This document shows positions 9,924 to 22,900 of a stretch of 64,000 nt of DNA, in pieces (positions within the stretch are counted from its first letter, which is position 1; each line of letters begins with the position of its first letter). Source of the stretch: Henckelia pumila (Eukaryota; Streptophyta; Magnoliopsida; Lamiales; Gesneriaceae); contig NC_133121.1 of the NCBI RefSeq assembly GCF_033568475.1, positions 132,774,375 to 132,838,374 of the forward strand. Direction: 5' to 3'. The translations under genes and the position numbers were made by a program. The notes beneath the pieces are model-generated. The model was given only the letters and a program-made list of their open reading frames with translations, had not been told where the DNA came from and searched no databases.

Positions 9924-12900
9924 TCATTCCTCATCACTGTCGTACACCATTTTCATTCGCCGATGGGTTGTAGCTTTCCTTGGAGGAGAGTCTTCGTCTG
10001 ACTCAATGTCCTTCCTTTTAAGGCTGCCTCCAGAACCATTGACCTGCTTAGCCTCCTGGTAAACAATAATGTCAAACAACAGCCCTCACAAATTAGCAGA
10101 TACCAGATATGAGTTTAGCTTCAGTATATCATACGTGTAAATGAATTTTATAATAGCCCAACTTGGTGAAGAACCTTAAAAGAGAAACAAAAACTATTTC
10201 AAATGTTGTGCCATCTCATGTTGCATCCACAGACGAAGGCTAAAGCCAAAAAAAAATTATCATAAAAACAACTTTCCCTTACCTCGGCCTCTTCTTCGGA
10301 TTCCACGTAATTCTCTTCCTCCTCTCCTTGTTCATGTTCTTCCTCGTCTTCAGCATAATCCTGTTCTGCTTCTTCATCCCTTCTATGCGATGGAGAATCT
10401 TCATCTTCTTCAGCTTCAGTTTCATACTCAGACTCCTCCTTCTCACTTTCAGAGAAATCCACTGGTCGTCGAGATGATTTAGCAGATGGAAATGCTGGCT
10501 TATGAGGTATATCTTTTGCGCCCTGAATGTAAAAATCCCGTGTATGATAACATTAGATAGAGTGGCTAAAGGTAAAGAGACAGGACTGCTCTCGTATTAC
10601 TCATGTCAGATTGACTAACCTTCTTAGCATTAATAATGCGCTTCTCTGCTCGTGCTTCCAATTCTAGGTCTTCCTCAAAGTGACGGCGTCGCCTATTATC
10701 GTAATAATCTTGATCCTCCTAATAAAGGGAAGAATGATACAGAAACTAATTTCAGAAAGGAGAATTATTTCAAAATAAGATTGTGAAGTAAGTAGTTTTG
10801 ATTAGACATTCATGATATGGAAAACAAAAAAAGTAAGCTCGTGTCCAGAAAATATGCCCTAATTTCTAACCTCCTCAAGTGCATCCTCCAGAAAACCAGG
10901 TGAAAGTTCACGTTCCTTGCGGACAGGTTGTGTGTATTTACGATTCACCTTTTCCTTCTTCCGGTTAAGAAGTTCACTAGCTTTGATTGATTGACTAGCA
11001 GCCTAAAAAGACCCAAACGACAAAGTAATATTTAATGTCCATTCACCTGACGCTCAAAGCAAAGTACATCAAATGTTTTATTTAAATATACCTTCTCTTT
11101 TTGCTCCTTCTCCCTCTCCGGATCGATATCAGTGATGCAGTTCTTGACTTTGTAAACCTTTTTGTGTCTCGAATCAACGAGAGCAGTCAATAAACGATGA
11201 GAATTCGAGGTTAATGATGATGGCATAAATCTCATTTTTGATGAAATACTCCCCTGGGATTGGAGAATGCCCTGAACAAGGATTGTCAATCAACCAAAGG
11301 ATCATTATTATGCTTTAAAAAATAATAATTCTAACAAAAATAAGATACTATCCATCTGGAACTATGCACATATTAAAGTTTTTATCAATTATTTCACCAG
11401 TATTACATTATTGGCATGACAAAGAGAAAATGCACAATATACCAAAAGAAATGAAAATCTTGCCTTTCCATGTCTAAGGAAAAGATGTGCTTGTTCGTGT
11501 TGAGCATCCTGCTTAGATATATCAAGCACTTCATTTCCAATAAGCAACTGTAGGCTGCCATCTGACCATTCCACAAATCTAGCATTGCTTTCAATCTACA
11601 CAGATAATCACTCTATCACGAAATCATAATAACAATCAACTGAATTCGAATATATAGCAACATTATTTTTAAGGCAATTGAAGTACAAAAAACATTTCTA
11701 TCCAAGATAAAATAATGAATAGAGCTCATATAAAATGATTTGTGAAGGTGTCCTGTCTAAATTTGTCAATGACTAAATCACCAATTGACAACAAATATAT
11801 TGTTGCATTAAAAAATAAAACCAACCAACTCTATTTTAGGAAAATAATCAACGAACTATCAAGATTTACTTGATTTATATGTTGTTTTAATTTGCAGGCT
11901 CTGCCTTACAATACTATCCTTAGCCTTCAACTTGAAAATCTTGAAAAACAGTTGTACATTTCCATTTGTTAATTAAAAAAAAAAGAACTAAAATCACAAG
12001 CACAAATTTTATTTTATTTTATTTTATGAAAAAATTATTAACTAACCAAAACAGATGGGTAATCTGTCCAACCGTCGAGTTTTTTTGTGCATATTATATT
12101 AAAAAATTAATTTACCATTGATTAAAATTCCTAAGTCACTGTTGTGCCATGTGGCCTCTTAGTATTTTGAATATTATGCATTTTGTGCTTGTTTACTTCA
12201 GGCAAATGTGAACCATAACAAAAGGTTGGTACCTTTATTTTTTACTAATTTTTGTACTTGTTACTTTTGTGTTGTTCTCCAATAATTATAAGGAATTTTA
12301 ATTAACATTCAATCACAACTTTATAGTGGCATATCAGAATGGCATAAAATGGTGCTCTCAGTGAAAATATGAAATTATTGGGAACTAATTCAAAAGCAAA
12401 AAGTCAATGTAAATCTCACAAAAACAGTGGCCCTATTCAATCCATATAAGTCTCTTCTACAAAAGCCTAGTAAAAAAAATGACATATCACCAAAACTCCC
12501 ATAAAGTAAATAAAAATGAATGAACATAGTCAGGTTGTGTTTCAATAAGTGAAGAATTTGATAGATGAATTAGCAATAATTTAAATCCATTCTACTGATT
12601 TATAAACAATTTTAAAAGAAAGAAAAGGAATTTCAAAATCATAGGATTAAAAAACATTCAAACAAGTATAAAGGATTTCCATCATGAATTTATGATCCTA
12701 TGATTTACATTATTTAATCCAAATTCGCCTCAAGTGTTTTTAGAGTTACTAAGTTTTGTTCCTCGGATGAACTTATATTCGAGTATTGAAAACTTTAATT
12801 TCATGTGCACATGTTTCAAATGGGAACTAAGAAATCATTGAAGGATTTACTTACTGAAAATGAACCATCAGGCTTTTTGAACTTCCTCCAACGAACAACA

Positions 12901-15900
12901 TTATTTTCCAAACGTATCCGCTTTCTTGATCCTGATTCATCAGTCTCATAATAATCTTCTTCCACAAATGTGTTGGGTTCAAAAGGCTTAGAATCTATGC
13001 CCATAATATTTGAAACTTTGATCATATTCATCTGCAAAATTAGAATCATCAGTAGTATTCTGCAACAATGTTTTCAATACCTAGAGTTTATTACTAAATT
13101 GTAAAGGTAAACTGGAACCAATGTCCAATTTTTAAGGAAGAGAGCCAATTTATTTAATTCAAAACTAAACAATATAGTTTGGGTTTGCACAGGGGCAATG
13201 TGAACAACTATATTTTCTTCAATATTGGGAAGACCGGGAGGAAAGTTAACTTATGTGAGGACTTGACAAATCATAGCAATGCTTGAATCAAGCGAGCATG
13301 ATGGATTGTGAACAGTTGTCATATGAAAAATGATGCCTTCAAAATAGACGATAACAACTGACCCGCTTTGATATTGTCTTCTAGATTATATCCATTACTC
13401 TAAGCAAAGGTCCAATGTGATAATCTTTCCTACCTTCATACTAGCATCAAAAGGTTCACAGTTCTCAATATGTCATTTCAGTTGAATCCATGTCTTCATA
13501 AAGTTCTACAAAATTTCAGGACAAATCCAGCCTAAGTATCACAGATTGCACAAATTGAATAATTTACATGCTGTTTGAATCCTATTAGCTCACGTAAATG
13601 CTTCAGAAGAATCTATAAGGCTCATCATATCTTTTTCCACACAATTTCACCAAATTGTCTTCGGCTTGTTTTTTGTGAAGAAGCAGATGTCCTATGAAAT
13701 AATTTAGAACTATCAATATATAACCCAACTGGTAATGTGAATAGACAGAAACACTGGACTTTGTAGTTGTCACTTCAATAATATTAGATCCCAACCATGA
13801 TTTCTCAAAATAATTTGGTTGATTCCAAATTGTAGCAGCTTCCAGTGGAAACAAGACTATAGATTAAAACCTTGTCCGAATCAGCTGGAGGATGGCGCAG
13901 AGGAATCTCCAACTCCAGTGGGGGGCCAACCGGTTTTTCCTTAGGTTTAGCATCGGTGTGCTCCTCTTCAGAATCATATGGTGCATCTTCATCAGGTATC
14001 ATGTCCTCCGGCCTAAGCTCTCCCTCATAATTTTCCTCTTCGTCAACAGGTGATTGCTATATCAAGGGAAAAGATGTGAATCATTTTCATATGTAAGTAT
14101 TTAATTAAAGTGCCTCTTTATATATGAATAAATAATATAGTTTCAAAATGAGTTCTCATACTAACATTTCCTTCTTCAATCTGATTCTGAACTTCATATT
14201 CTGCTTGTTCTTCGTCATCAGAGTCCCCAAAAACGTCACGTATCTCCGGCGCAGAGTGTAAAAATTGATCACTTTTCTCGTCACCAGGTGATCTGCAGCA
14301 AGCCATTAAATTCAAACCCTTGGACACAGCCATCTAAAATATAACACTAAAGAAATGATGCAATGACTCAGTTTTGAAATTATCAAAGCAGGTGAGACAA
14401 AATGCATTGTTTATAATGCAGTTTAGGCAGAAGGGAAAAACCAAATAATAAGTGACAACAGTTTGTAAAGTAGTGAGCTGGTAGATAGCGAGTAAGAGAC
14501 CTGGGACGCTGGGCCATATTCACTTCATCATCCGCGTTAGCAGCAAAATGATTCTCTGCAGATCTTTCTGACCCACTGTCAATTGCATCACGTCTTCTGC
14601 TTGTTACACCTCGTTGGTCATATTCCTCCTTCTCATCGCTCTCCGAATACCGATCTTCACTTTCTTCTCTTTGATCGCCTAATTCAACTTCTTGTGAGCT
14701 CTGATCTCTCTCACCCTCGCTCTCCTCGTGTAAACGATCAAGATCTTGAGGTTCACCCTCACTCTCGATTTCTGCCTCCCCCTGACCGTCACCTTCGCCA
14801 TTAGGTCTTCCATCTACTTCATCCTAAAAATAAAACTAGAATCACAATATGTTGCATTTGGTTCAGGAGATACAACCTTAAAAGATAAATTATATTGGGA
14901 CTATTGAAATAACTAGATCGGATGTGAAATAATAACTGGTGGAATAATGTGTTTGATTTTACTACTTCAGATTTGGATCAAAATTGCAACTACAAGATGA
15001 AGTATAATTTCACCTTTTAACCAGTACAAGTAATGATATATGATTGTGCTTGGTTTGTATGATAGGATTATGAAGCGATAAATTGGGTTAAGAGTCTTGT
15101 GACCATTAAAGTAATATGATACACTGAGGAATAAAAATTCATTAATAACTTTCATAAATTACAGCTACACCCTCAAAAAAATATTATTCTACTTTATGAA
15201 ATAGTAAAATACAAATTGAAGCCTAACAAATTTTTTTTATCTCTTCACAATTTTCTTTTTCCGAAAAATTCATACCTTGTGTACCACCAAAGGGGAAGTG
15301 TATGGTTCATCTCAGTTCCACAATGATGTCAAAGCATAATAAGAAAAAATTGGGGTTTAAAGAAAATCTGGACCATCTCATAATTTATAAGGGCAATAAA
15401 ATAAATAAAATCATCCAACCCAATAAATTACTGCAAATATTAGATAATTTTTTTTTAATTTTATATCTCAGAGTAAAAGAATTTGCCCCATACAACCTTC
15501 AAAATCTAGTGTCCACTGATATTTTCTCAAATCAGGTCTACGCATATTATTGGGTGTATTATTTTCTTTAGGGTTAAATACAATGAGAGGTATTGTGGAA
15601 TTTTTTAGTTCAATTAAGAACTTGGATAGATTATCACATCAACAAGATGAGTTGTAAAGGAAAAACAATGATTTATGTTGAGCATACGTATAAGATTCGG
15701 GCCTGAAAAATTTTACCAAACACGTGTTGGGAGGAATTATTTAACCTACCTGACCTCAATCATCCATACCAAAGTTAACCTAGGGTAAAAACCAGGACTA
15801 AGAATGTCAGCTGTGAATTCACATTTCAGACATGTTTCAAGAAAGTAAAGAGTTGCACACTTATCACCAGACAGATCTCTGAGATTTTCTTCTATCCATT

Positions 15901-16841
15901 GTAATTTATTTGAGAGCTCTTTATTGACAGTATAGGTCTAATCGACACAAATACAAAGTGGGAGTCGAATTTTGGAAATGGGGAAAAGGAAACTGTATAT
16001 TGAAATTTGCTTAGCGAAAATATAACTTATATTCTTGCATGAATGGCAGCCTCAGTGTATGTTAGAAAACCTCACCTGAAATTTGAACATGACATTACAG
16101 ATCACATATGCTTAATCATATAATTGCATATCCAAGACTAATATCTTTTGAATAAACACCTGATCTAAAAGATGCAGATAAGGTTGCATGAGTGACTAAA
16201 TGTTCACAACTGGAATTTCAAGTAGAATAATGACCAAAATCATTCCACACCTAAAAAAAATGGAAACTCTTGCAAGCAGGGACAGAACTAAAATGATAGT
16301 GAAAGGCAGAACCAGGCTATAATACGCACTTTTATTACAAAATCACAAAATTTGGTGCCTTTTGCAGGAAAAACTTGTGTTTTCATTATTCACACCTTAA
16401 ATTTTACCATACAGTACGACCGCCCTACCTTCCACTGTTAGGCCAACCCTGTGCGGCAACAAGCACACAGTAGCTTGCATCCAGGTATAGTTTTGCCGTA
16501 AATAATTTGGGAATTAGGTTTAAACTTTCAGACCCCCGAACACGAGAAAGGCCGATTCTCGCATTGACAAACCAATTTCCGTAAGATGGAATGATTCCAT
16601 CAGCCAAGGATACTTTCAGGTTTTAATTCTCGGAAAATCGAAATTTTTTTCAGTTTTAACAGCAAAAAAATAATAATCGAGTAAATTACAAAAAACCAAA
16701 AAAAAAAATCCTCACGGAAGCATAATCAGGCTGTCGACTAGATTCATGCTCGGATTCGATCTCCTCCTCTTCTTCCTCTTCTTCTGACTGGTCACCGAAT
16801 AGGTTTTGCATCATCTGATGCCGCTTCTCTTCTCCCACCAT
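9924..16841 (-). CDS. VIP4: LEO1/VIP4 homologue, PAF1 complex subunit (11 exons, 617 aa)
   Basis: LEO1 is a subunit of the nuclear PAF1 complex, which travels with RNA polymerase II and promotes H2B ubiquitination and H3K4/K36 methylation; in Arabidopsis VIP4 is needed for normal FLC expression and flowering time. Minus-strand exons: 16716-16841, 14501-14823, 14166-14292, 13871-14056, 12855-13031, 11464-11595, 11092-11271, 10871-11002, 10620-10718, 10283-10522, 9924-10055. Joined, they give 1854 nt with every phase consistent. The protein starts MVGEEKRHQMMQNLFGD, has a long acidic N-terminus, then the Leo1 core at about residues 241-415 (LEIPLRHPP, SNIMGID, WSDGSLQLLIGNE, MRFMPSSLTSNSHRLLTA, NCITDIDPEREKE), and ends in a Glu/Asp/Ser-rich tail closing MVYDSDEE. 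Length is close to the Arabidopsis protein (about 625 aa as remembered). Intron 6 (after 11464) uses a GC donor; the others are GT-AG. No lesion was found. Confidence 0.95.
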
Positions 16842-16989
16842 CTTTATTACGAATTCGGGAGCGTTTCTCTGTTTGCGAGAAGGGGGCTGCAGACTGCAGA
16901 TTCTTGAAGGGAATCGGTGTGTGTTTATTACGAGTATGCAAATATGTGTGTGTGTTTTTGTGAATGCCAAATCAAAAGAGGGATTTTCT
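16842..16989 (-). promoter_or_regulatory. VIP4 5' untranslated region and proximal promoter
   Basis: Directly upstream of the VIP4 start codon, before MITE debris begins near 16990. It holds a short run of ACAC on the coding strand (GTGTGTGTG on plus near 16947) and no clear TATA box. The boundary is inferred from the neighbouring features, not from a mapped transcription start. Confidence 0.35.
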
Positions 16990-17231
16990 AAAACGGTCTC
17001 TCACAAAATGTCATAGTGAAATGTAGTTTTAGGAGCCCGTTTGAAAACAAAAGTTAACGCAAAAACTTTTATTAGATGGTTTTAAGGATCATTTTTATAA
17101 GACGGGTCTTTTGTATGGGTTATCCATTAAAAAAGTATTACAATTTATGCCAAAAGTATTACTTATTATTATAAATATAGGTAGGATTGATCCGTATCAC
17201 GAACGAGACCGTCTCACAGGAGTGTTACTCC
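16990..17231. mobile_element. Mutator-type MITE, copy A (degenerate left end)
   Basis: Shares long segments with the two copies at 25785 and 26030: GATGGTTTTAAGGATCATTTTTATAAGACGG, then TTTTGTATGGGTTAT, AAAAAGTATTACAATTTATG and the right end GAGACCGTCTCACAGGAGTG. The left terminal repeat is degraded. It sits directly upstream of VIP4. The family assignment rests on the near 9-bp target duplication of copy C. Confidence 0.65.
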
Positions 17232-17475
17232 AAAAGTTATTGACTTAAAAAAGCACTTAAATAAGTTCAGTTTTTTAAAGTGCTTTTATTAAAAAAAACA
17301 GAAGTAGAAGTAGTTTTAGTGTTTGGATAAATGTTAAAAAATTGTTTTTTAAATTTAAAACATAAGCAGAAGCCAAAAAGCCAAAATTTGTGGCTTTTAA
17401 AAAAGCATTTATTTGGGCTTAAATAAGTGTTTTTTTTTAAACGTCTATTGTAACCAAACACGTAACTTTTTAAGA
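17232..17475. repeat. MITE-like repeat, first copy of a family also at 36893
   Basis: Contains GTTCAGTTTTTTAAAGTGCTTTTATTAAAAAAAACAGAAGTAG and an inverted version of AAAAGCACTTAAATAAG (CTTAAATAAGTGTTTTTTTT), ending near TGTAACCAAACAC. The block starting GTTCAGTTTTTTAAA and ending ATTTTAG recurs at about 36930-36980. Exact ends and target duplication are unclear. Confidence 0.45.
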
Positions 17476-18261
17476 AAAGCATACAAATTCATGATTAAGA
17501 TTTGAAAGTTTCTACATACATCTAAAAATAGAATAAAATTTTGCATCAAAATTAATAATCAAAGAACATATAAGTTGATGTTTTTATGTAAAAGAAGAAG
17601 AAATAATGAAGTAAGAACAATTCTCATTTTTCATATAAAGTAAATAGTGCATAAGTCGCGTATTCCTTTTTTTTTTTTTTTCCTTCTGTTTTTTCTTTTA
17701 AAATTTCAAATTTAAATAGAAAATAAATAATAAAAATAATAATTTTAATGAAAATTAATAAAATTAAAAATAATGTTAAATAATAAGAATACTAATGATC
17801 ATTGTCGTCATCTCTAAATACCGCCCATTTATATTGAAATTTTACCTTTTTTATGTAGTGTTAAAAGTTAAAACAAAAGACATTTTTTATTTCAATAATG
17901 ATAATAAGCTATTAATATTTTTTTCCTAGAACTTGAGTATTTTAATTTTTATAACTGTTTTTTTAATTAAAAAAATACGCATGTCAAACCCAAATATAAA
18001 TACATAAGAGTAAAATTTATTTAAGGAGAATGTTATTTACACTTCAAATTTTGTTAATCACACTCCAACATACCTTTTAAATTTATTAAGAGACCAATAT
18101 ACCCCTTACTACTCTTATTAATTTTTGTAGCATATGCACCCAATAAAACCTCTATTAAATGTTCTTGTATTTTATTCATAAAATTTCATAACATGATTTT
18201 TATTTCTTTCATTTATTTTTTTTCTCAATTTACCATAACTAAAAATATTTTCTACTTTCCT

Positions 18262-18262
<1 letters not shown>

Positions 18263-18315
<53 letters not shown>
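18263..18315. repeat. (TA)n microsatellite
   Basis: An uninterrupted run of about 25 AT units, inside the left arm side of the interrupted Mutator-like element. Confidence 0.95.
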
Positions 18316-18316
<1 letters not shown>

Positions 18317-18714
18317 TACAACACGTTATTTTCATATAATACGTATAAGTATTTTAAATCTTTTTTATTTTTTTATTAGTTTTTGTTCCATAATTTCTCT
18401 AGAATTTAATATAAATAGAATAATAGCTTTAAAATTATAAAATTTAAATTCAATACATGAATAAGAAAAGATTCAAATAAATTCTAAACTTTCTTAAGAT
18501 GCAGCTTTTTCAAAATAATTATATATGAATATATAAAATTCAAAAATTTACCTTTTAAATTAAAAAACCTTGGACTCAATAAAAATTAATTTAATTAATT
18601 GAAAATTACCCAAAAAAACACTTTCGAAAACATTATTTGGTTTCTGTTAAAAATTTGAAAAGTTATGATACATGAGTTAATAAAAAAACAAATTAATAGC
18701 TAAATAAATTCTAG

Positions 18715-18990
18715 TGTTGAAAAATATTATTATTATTATTAATATTATGTTGAATATTGAATGTTAAATGTTGAATGAGTTATAAAATGTGGAAAATTAG
18801 TGTGTGATGATGTAGATGATGATGTATTTATTTTTGGACTAATCTCAAATATGAATCTATAAATAGGTCTTTATTTGTGATGAAAAATATAATTGAGTTG
18901 AGAGAAAAATATTATAAAGTGTAGAGTTTGATATATTTTGAGTTTTTGGAGTATTTACTTTTTACCGTAAGTTTTTACTTTTTCACAACA
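18715..18990 (+). repeat. Copia-1 5' LTR
   Basis: TG...CA ends, 276 bp. It contains CTATAAATAGG near 18856, a good TATA box for the element's own promoter. The sequence directly downstream (CGTTATCAGCACGA, from 18991) is the likely primer-binding region. Confidence 0.92.
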
Positions 18991-19260
18991 CGTTATCAGC
19001 ACGATCGCTCGAAGGTTCTCTATAATTTCCGACGCTCCAAAATACAAGAAGAAGTCAAAAATATTCAACAAGTAAGAATTTTTATTTTACTGTTTATATA
19101 TTTTTATTATGTATATATTAATATATGATATCATGTTATGAACAAAAAAATAAGTTTTTTTTTCAAAACTTGTTATAAATCCTGGGAGGATGTTAAGACG
19201 ACATCTCACACTCCCGGTAAGGGATACGACAAGTATAAAAGCCTCTAAGGTTCTTAAACA

Positions 19261-19545
19261 ATATAATTATATTTGTATAATTTCATGTTATTATATAAAA
19301 GGTTGTCTACGACACCGATCTTATAATAATGTGATATGATATACTATACCTGACTTTATACTAAATATATTGGTATAATTTCACAATATTATATAAAAGG
19401 TTTTCTACTACACCGATCTTATAATAATGTGATATGATATACTATACCCGACTTTATACTAACTATATTGGTATAATTTCACAATATTATATAAAAGGAT
19501 GTCTACGGCACCGACCTTATAATAAAGTGATATGATATACATAAT
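19261..19545. repeat. Tandem repeat of about 98 bp, nearly three copies, in the Copia-1 leader
   Basis: The motif GTATAATTTCA...ATTATATAAAAGG recurs starting at 19275, 19373 and 19471 (period 98 bp), each time followed by a CTAC...CACCGA(T/C)CTTATAATAA block and GTGATATGATATAC. It lies between the primer-binding site and gag and has no coding content. Confidence 0.88.
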
Positions 19546-19963
19546 TATTTAATTATGATTAGCATTATATGCATCACATGATTATCACGATTTTTTATTC
19601 AACACATACTCAATTTTATTCCTTACCCCCAACGGTCACAAACGGTAACAAACGGCTAGTTTTTGGTCTATAAATATGTTCACTCAAACTCATTTTCAAT
19701 CACACCAAATTCACTATTTCTCTCAAAAAAAAATTTTCTCCTCGGTTTTTTTTCGAAGATGAAGATGATGGCATTTATAAGGCTATTTTTCATAACGACT
19801 ATGATCATCATGCTCACGAGTCTTGTACTCACCAACGATTTTCTACCACATACTTTTTCTCTATTTGTACACGTACTTGTACTCATCGTTTATCCATTAT
19901 TTTGTATTGTCATATTAATGGAAATTAACTTATAAAATGCATTGTTATTTTTCTAGTACCACC

Positions 19964-22900
19964 ATGTCAAATTTGGCAAAGTTTAAATTCGTTGCTCTCG
20001 ATATCACTAGAAAAGAGCAAAGAAATGTTAATGAGAAATCATCAATCCCGACTCAATGTATCTACGGCATTTCCAGAAGCAAATGTCGTAAGTAAAAATG
20101 AAAACCAAAATCAAAGGCATAAACTAGATTTTGGTTGAGGTCGAGGATGTGGTCATGAACGTGGACGTAGAAATGATCGTGGTCGTGGTTATGGTCGTGA
20201 ATATGAAAATAATCGAGATAGTTACTTCAATAACTAATCTCAAAAGAATGTCACGAACCACCCAAAAAGGCAGCATAAAAATATGAGTGAAAATAAAAAT
20301 CACTCAAAAAGATATGAGAGTGTTTATTATAAATGTGACACTCCAAGACATTGGTCATGTACCCCTGAGCACTTATGTAAGCTCTTTAAAGTATCGATAA
20401 AGGGAAAAGAAAAAGAGACCAATTTTGTTGAAAACAGTAACCATTTAAATGGTTCAACTTATTTCAATGCTGCCGATTTTTTCAAATGATTTCGAGAACA
20501 TTGATTAATATATTGGTGGGACTGAAATGTAACATGCTATATTTTTCATGCATTCTTATGAAACATGCTATATTTTGCATATATATATTATCCTTGATTT
20601 TATTTATTGCATTTTTTAAGTATGGAAAATGCTATGAGCAAAAATAAACCCATGGAAGTTTGCATACCCGATAGTGGTACAACGCACACCATTCTCCGAG
20701 ATAAAAGATATTTTTTGGAATTAAAACCAACAAATAGAATGGTGAATACAATATCAGGTCCTGTAGACTTGATTGAAGGTTGTGAAAAAACACATTTTTT
20801 GTTACCTAATGGTATAATTTTTTTTATAAATGATGCTTTATATTCACCAGGATCAAAAAGAAATTTGTTGAGTTTTAATGACATATATTCTCATGGGTAT
20901 GATACTGAGACGATAACTGATGGAAATCAGAAATATATGTGTCTTACCACATATAAATCAGGAAAAAAATATGTGGTTGAAAATTTATCAATGCTCCCTA
21001 CTGGATTGCATTATACACATATAAGGTCAATCGAATAAAATATGGTGGTTAATAGTTTTTCAATATTAACCAATTGGCATTATCGATTGGAACATCTTGG
21101 TTCAATAATGATGCAAAGAATTATTAAAAATACGCATGGTCATCCGTTGAAAGACCAGTAGATCTTTCAGAATAATAAGTTTCAATGTAAAGCATGTTCT
21201 CTTGGAAAACTTATTATAAGACCATCGCCAGCTAAAATTCAAACAGAATCACCCATATTTCTTGAACGCATTCAGGTTGATATTTGTGGGTCAATTCATC
21301 CACCATGTGGACCATTTCGATATTTTATGGTATTGATTGATGCTTCTAGCAGATGATCACATGTATGCTTATTGTCAACTCGGAATGTGGTATTTGCAAG
21401 ATTAATGACTCAAATAATAAAATTGCGGAATCAATTTCCCAATTATATAATCAAGAAAATAAGACTTGATAATGCTGGAGAATTTACTTCCCAAACTTTC
21501 AATGACTATTGTATGTCAATGAGAATTACTGTTGAACATCCTGTTGATCATGTTCATACACAGAATGGATTAACTGAATCATTGATTAAACGTTTACAAC
21601 TGATTGCTAGACCAATGATTATGAGAACAAAACTCCCTATTTCTATATGGGAACATGCAATTTTACATGCTGCGGCATTAATTCGCATCAGACCAAGTGC
21701 ATATCATAAATTCTCCCAATTGCAACTTGCATTTGGTAAAGAACCAAATATTTCTCATCTGAAATTTTTTGGATGTATGGTGTATGTGCCTATTGCACCA
21801 CCTCAACGATCAAAAATGGGTCCTCAAAGAAAAATCGGTATTTATATCGGTTATGATAGTCCATCAATCATTCGATATCTTGAGCCTCAGACAGGCGATG
21901 TGTTTACAACACGCTTAGCTGATTGTCATTTTAATGAAGAAATTTTCTCAATATAAGGGGGAGAAAAGATACACATCGAAAAAGAAATCACATGGTATGT
22001 ACCATCATTGTTACATTTGGATCCAAGGACCAAACAATATGAGAAAGATGTACAACAAATTGTACACTTGCAAAAAATTGCAAATCAAATGCAGATGCAT
22101 TTGCAGACACAAAAGGGGTAACAAAATCATATATACATGCTGTAAATGCCCCTGCTCGAGTTGAAATTCCAAAGAAACAAATTGAAGGCACTCATGATGT
22201 CTTAAAACGCTTGAAGCGTGGAAGACCAGTCGGTTCCAAGGATAAAAATTCTCGGAAAAGAAAAGGCATAGAAAAGCACGATGATCATAAAATAGAAAAT
22301 GGTGTTCCAGAAAAAACACCTGATGATGAAAATGTTCTGTCAGAACCACAAACTGACGAGAATCGTGAAATCTCTATCAATTATATTAATACTGGAAAAA
22401 TATGGAACCGAAAAGACATAAAAGATATTGATGAGATATTTTCTTATAATGTGGCTTGTGACATCATAAATGAAAATAAGGATCATGAACAAAAATCTTT
22501 TGGTGAATGTAAAACTCGTCATGATTGAGCCAAATGAAAAAGATGTCATCCAGGTTGAATTGGATTCGCTGAATAAACGTAATGTTTTTGGACCTATGGT
22601 CCTCACACCTGAAGGTGTAAAACCTGTTGGATACAAATGAATTTTTATTCGAAAGCGAAATGAGAAAAATGAAATAGTTAGATATAAAGCTAGACTTGTT
22701 GCACAAGGTTTTCTCAAAGGCCTGGAATTGATTATGAAGAAACGTATTCTCCTGTTATGGATGCAATTAAGTTTCGATATTTGATTAGTTTGGCAGTGTC
22801 TGAAAATCTGGAAATGTGTCTTATGGATGTTGTTACAGCTTACTTATACGGATCACTTGATAGTGATATATACATAAAAATCCATAAAGGATTTAAGATA

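Noticed and set aside
10199-10462. Acidic 87-codon minus-strand frame
   Set aside because: It is the inside of VIP4 exon 10 read through into the following intron, not a separate gene.
19261-19545. Regular repeats considered as a CRISPR array
   Set aside because: Direct head-to-tail repeats without unique spacers, in plant nuclear DNA; a tandem repeat.
19663-19935. 90-codon hydrophobic frame that looks like a small membrane protein
   Set aside because: It lies in the Copia-1 leader before gag, has no conserved motif, and hydrophobicity follows from T-rich DNA.
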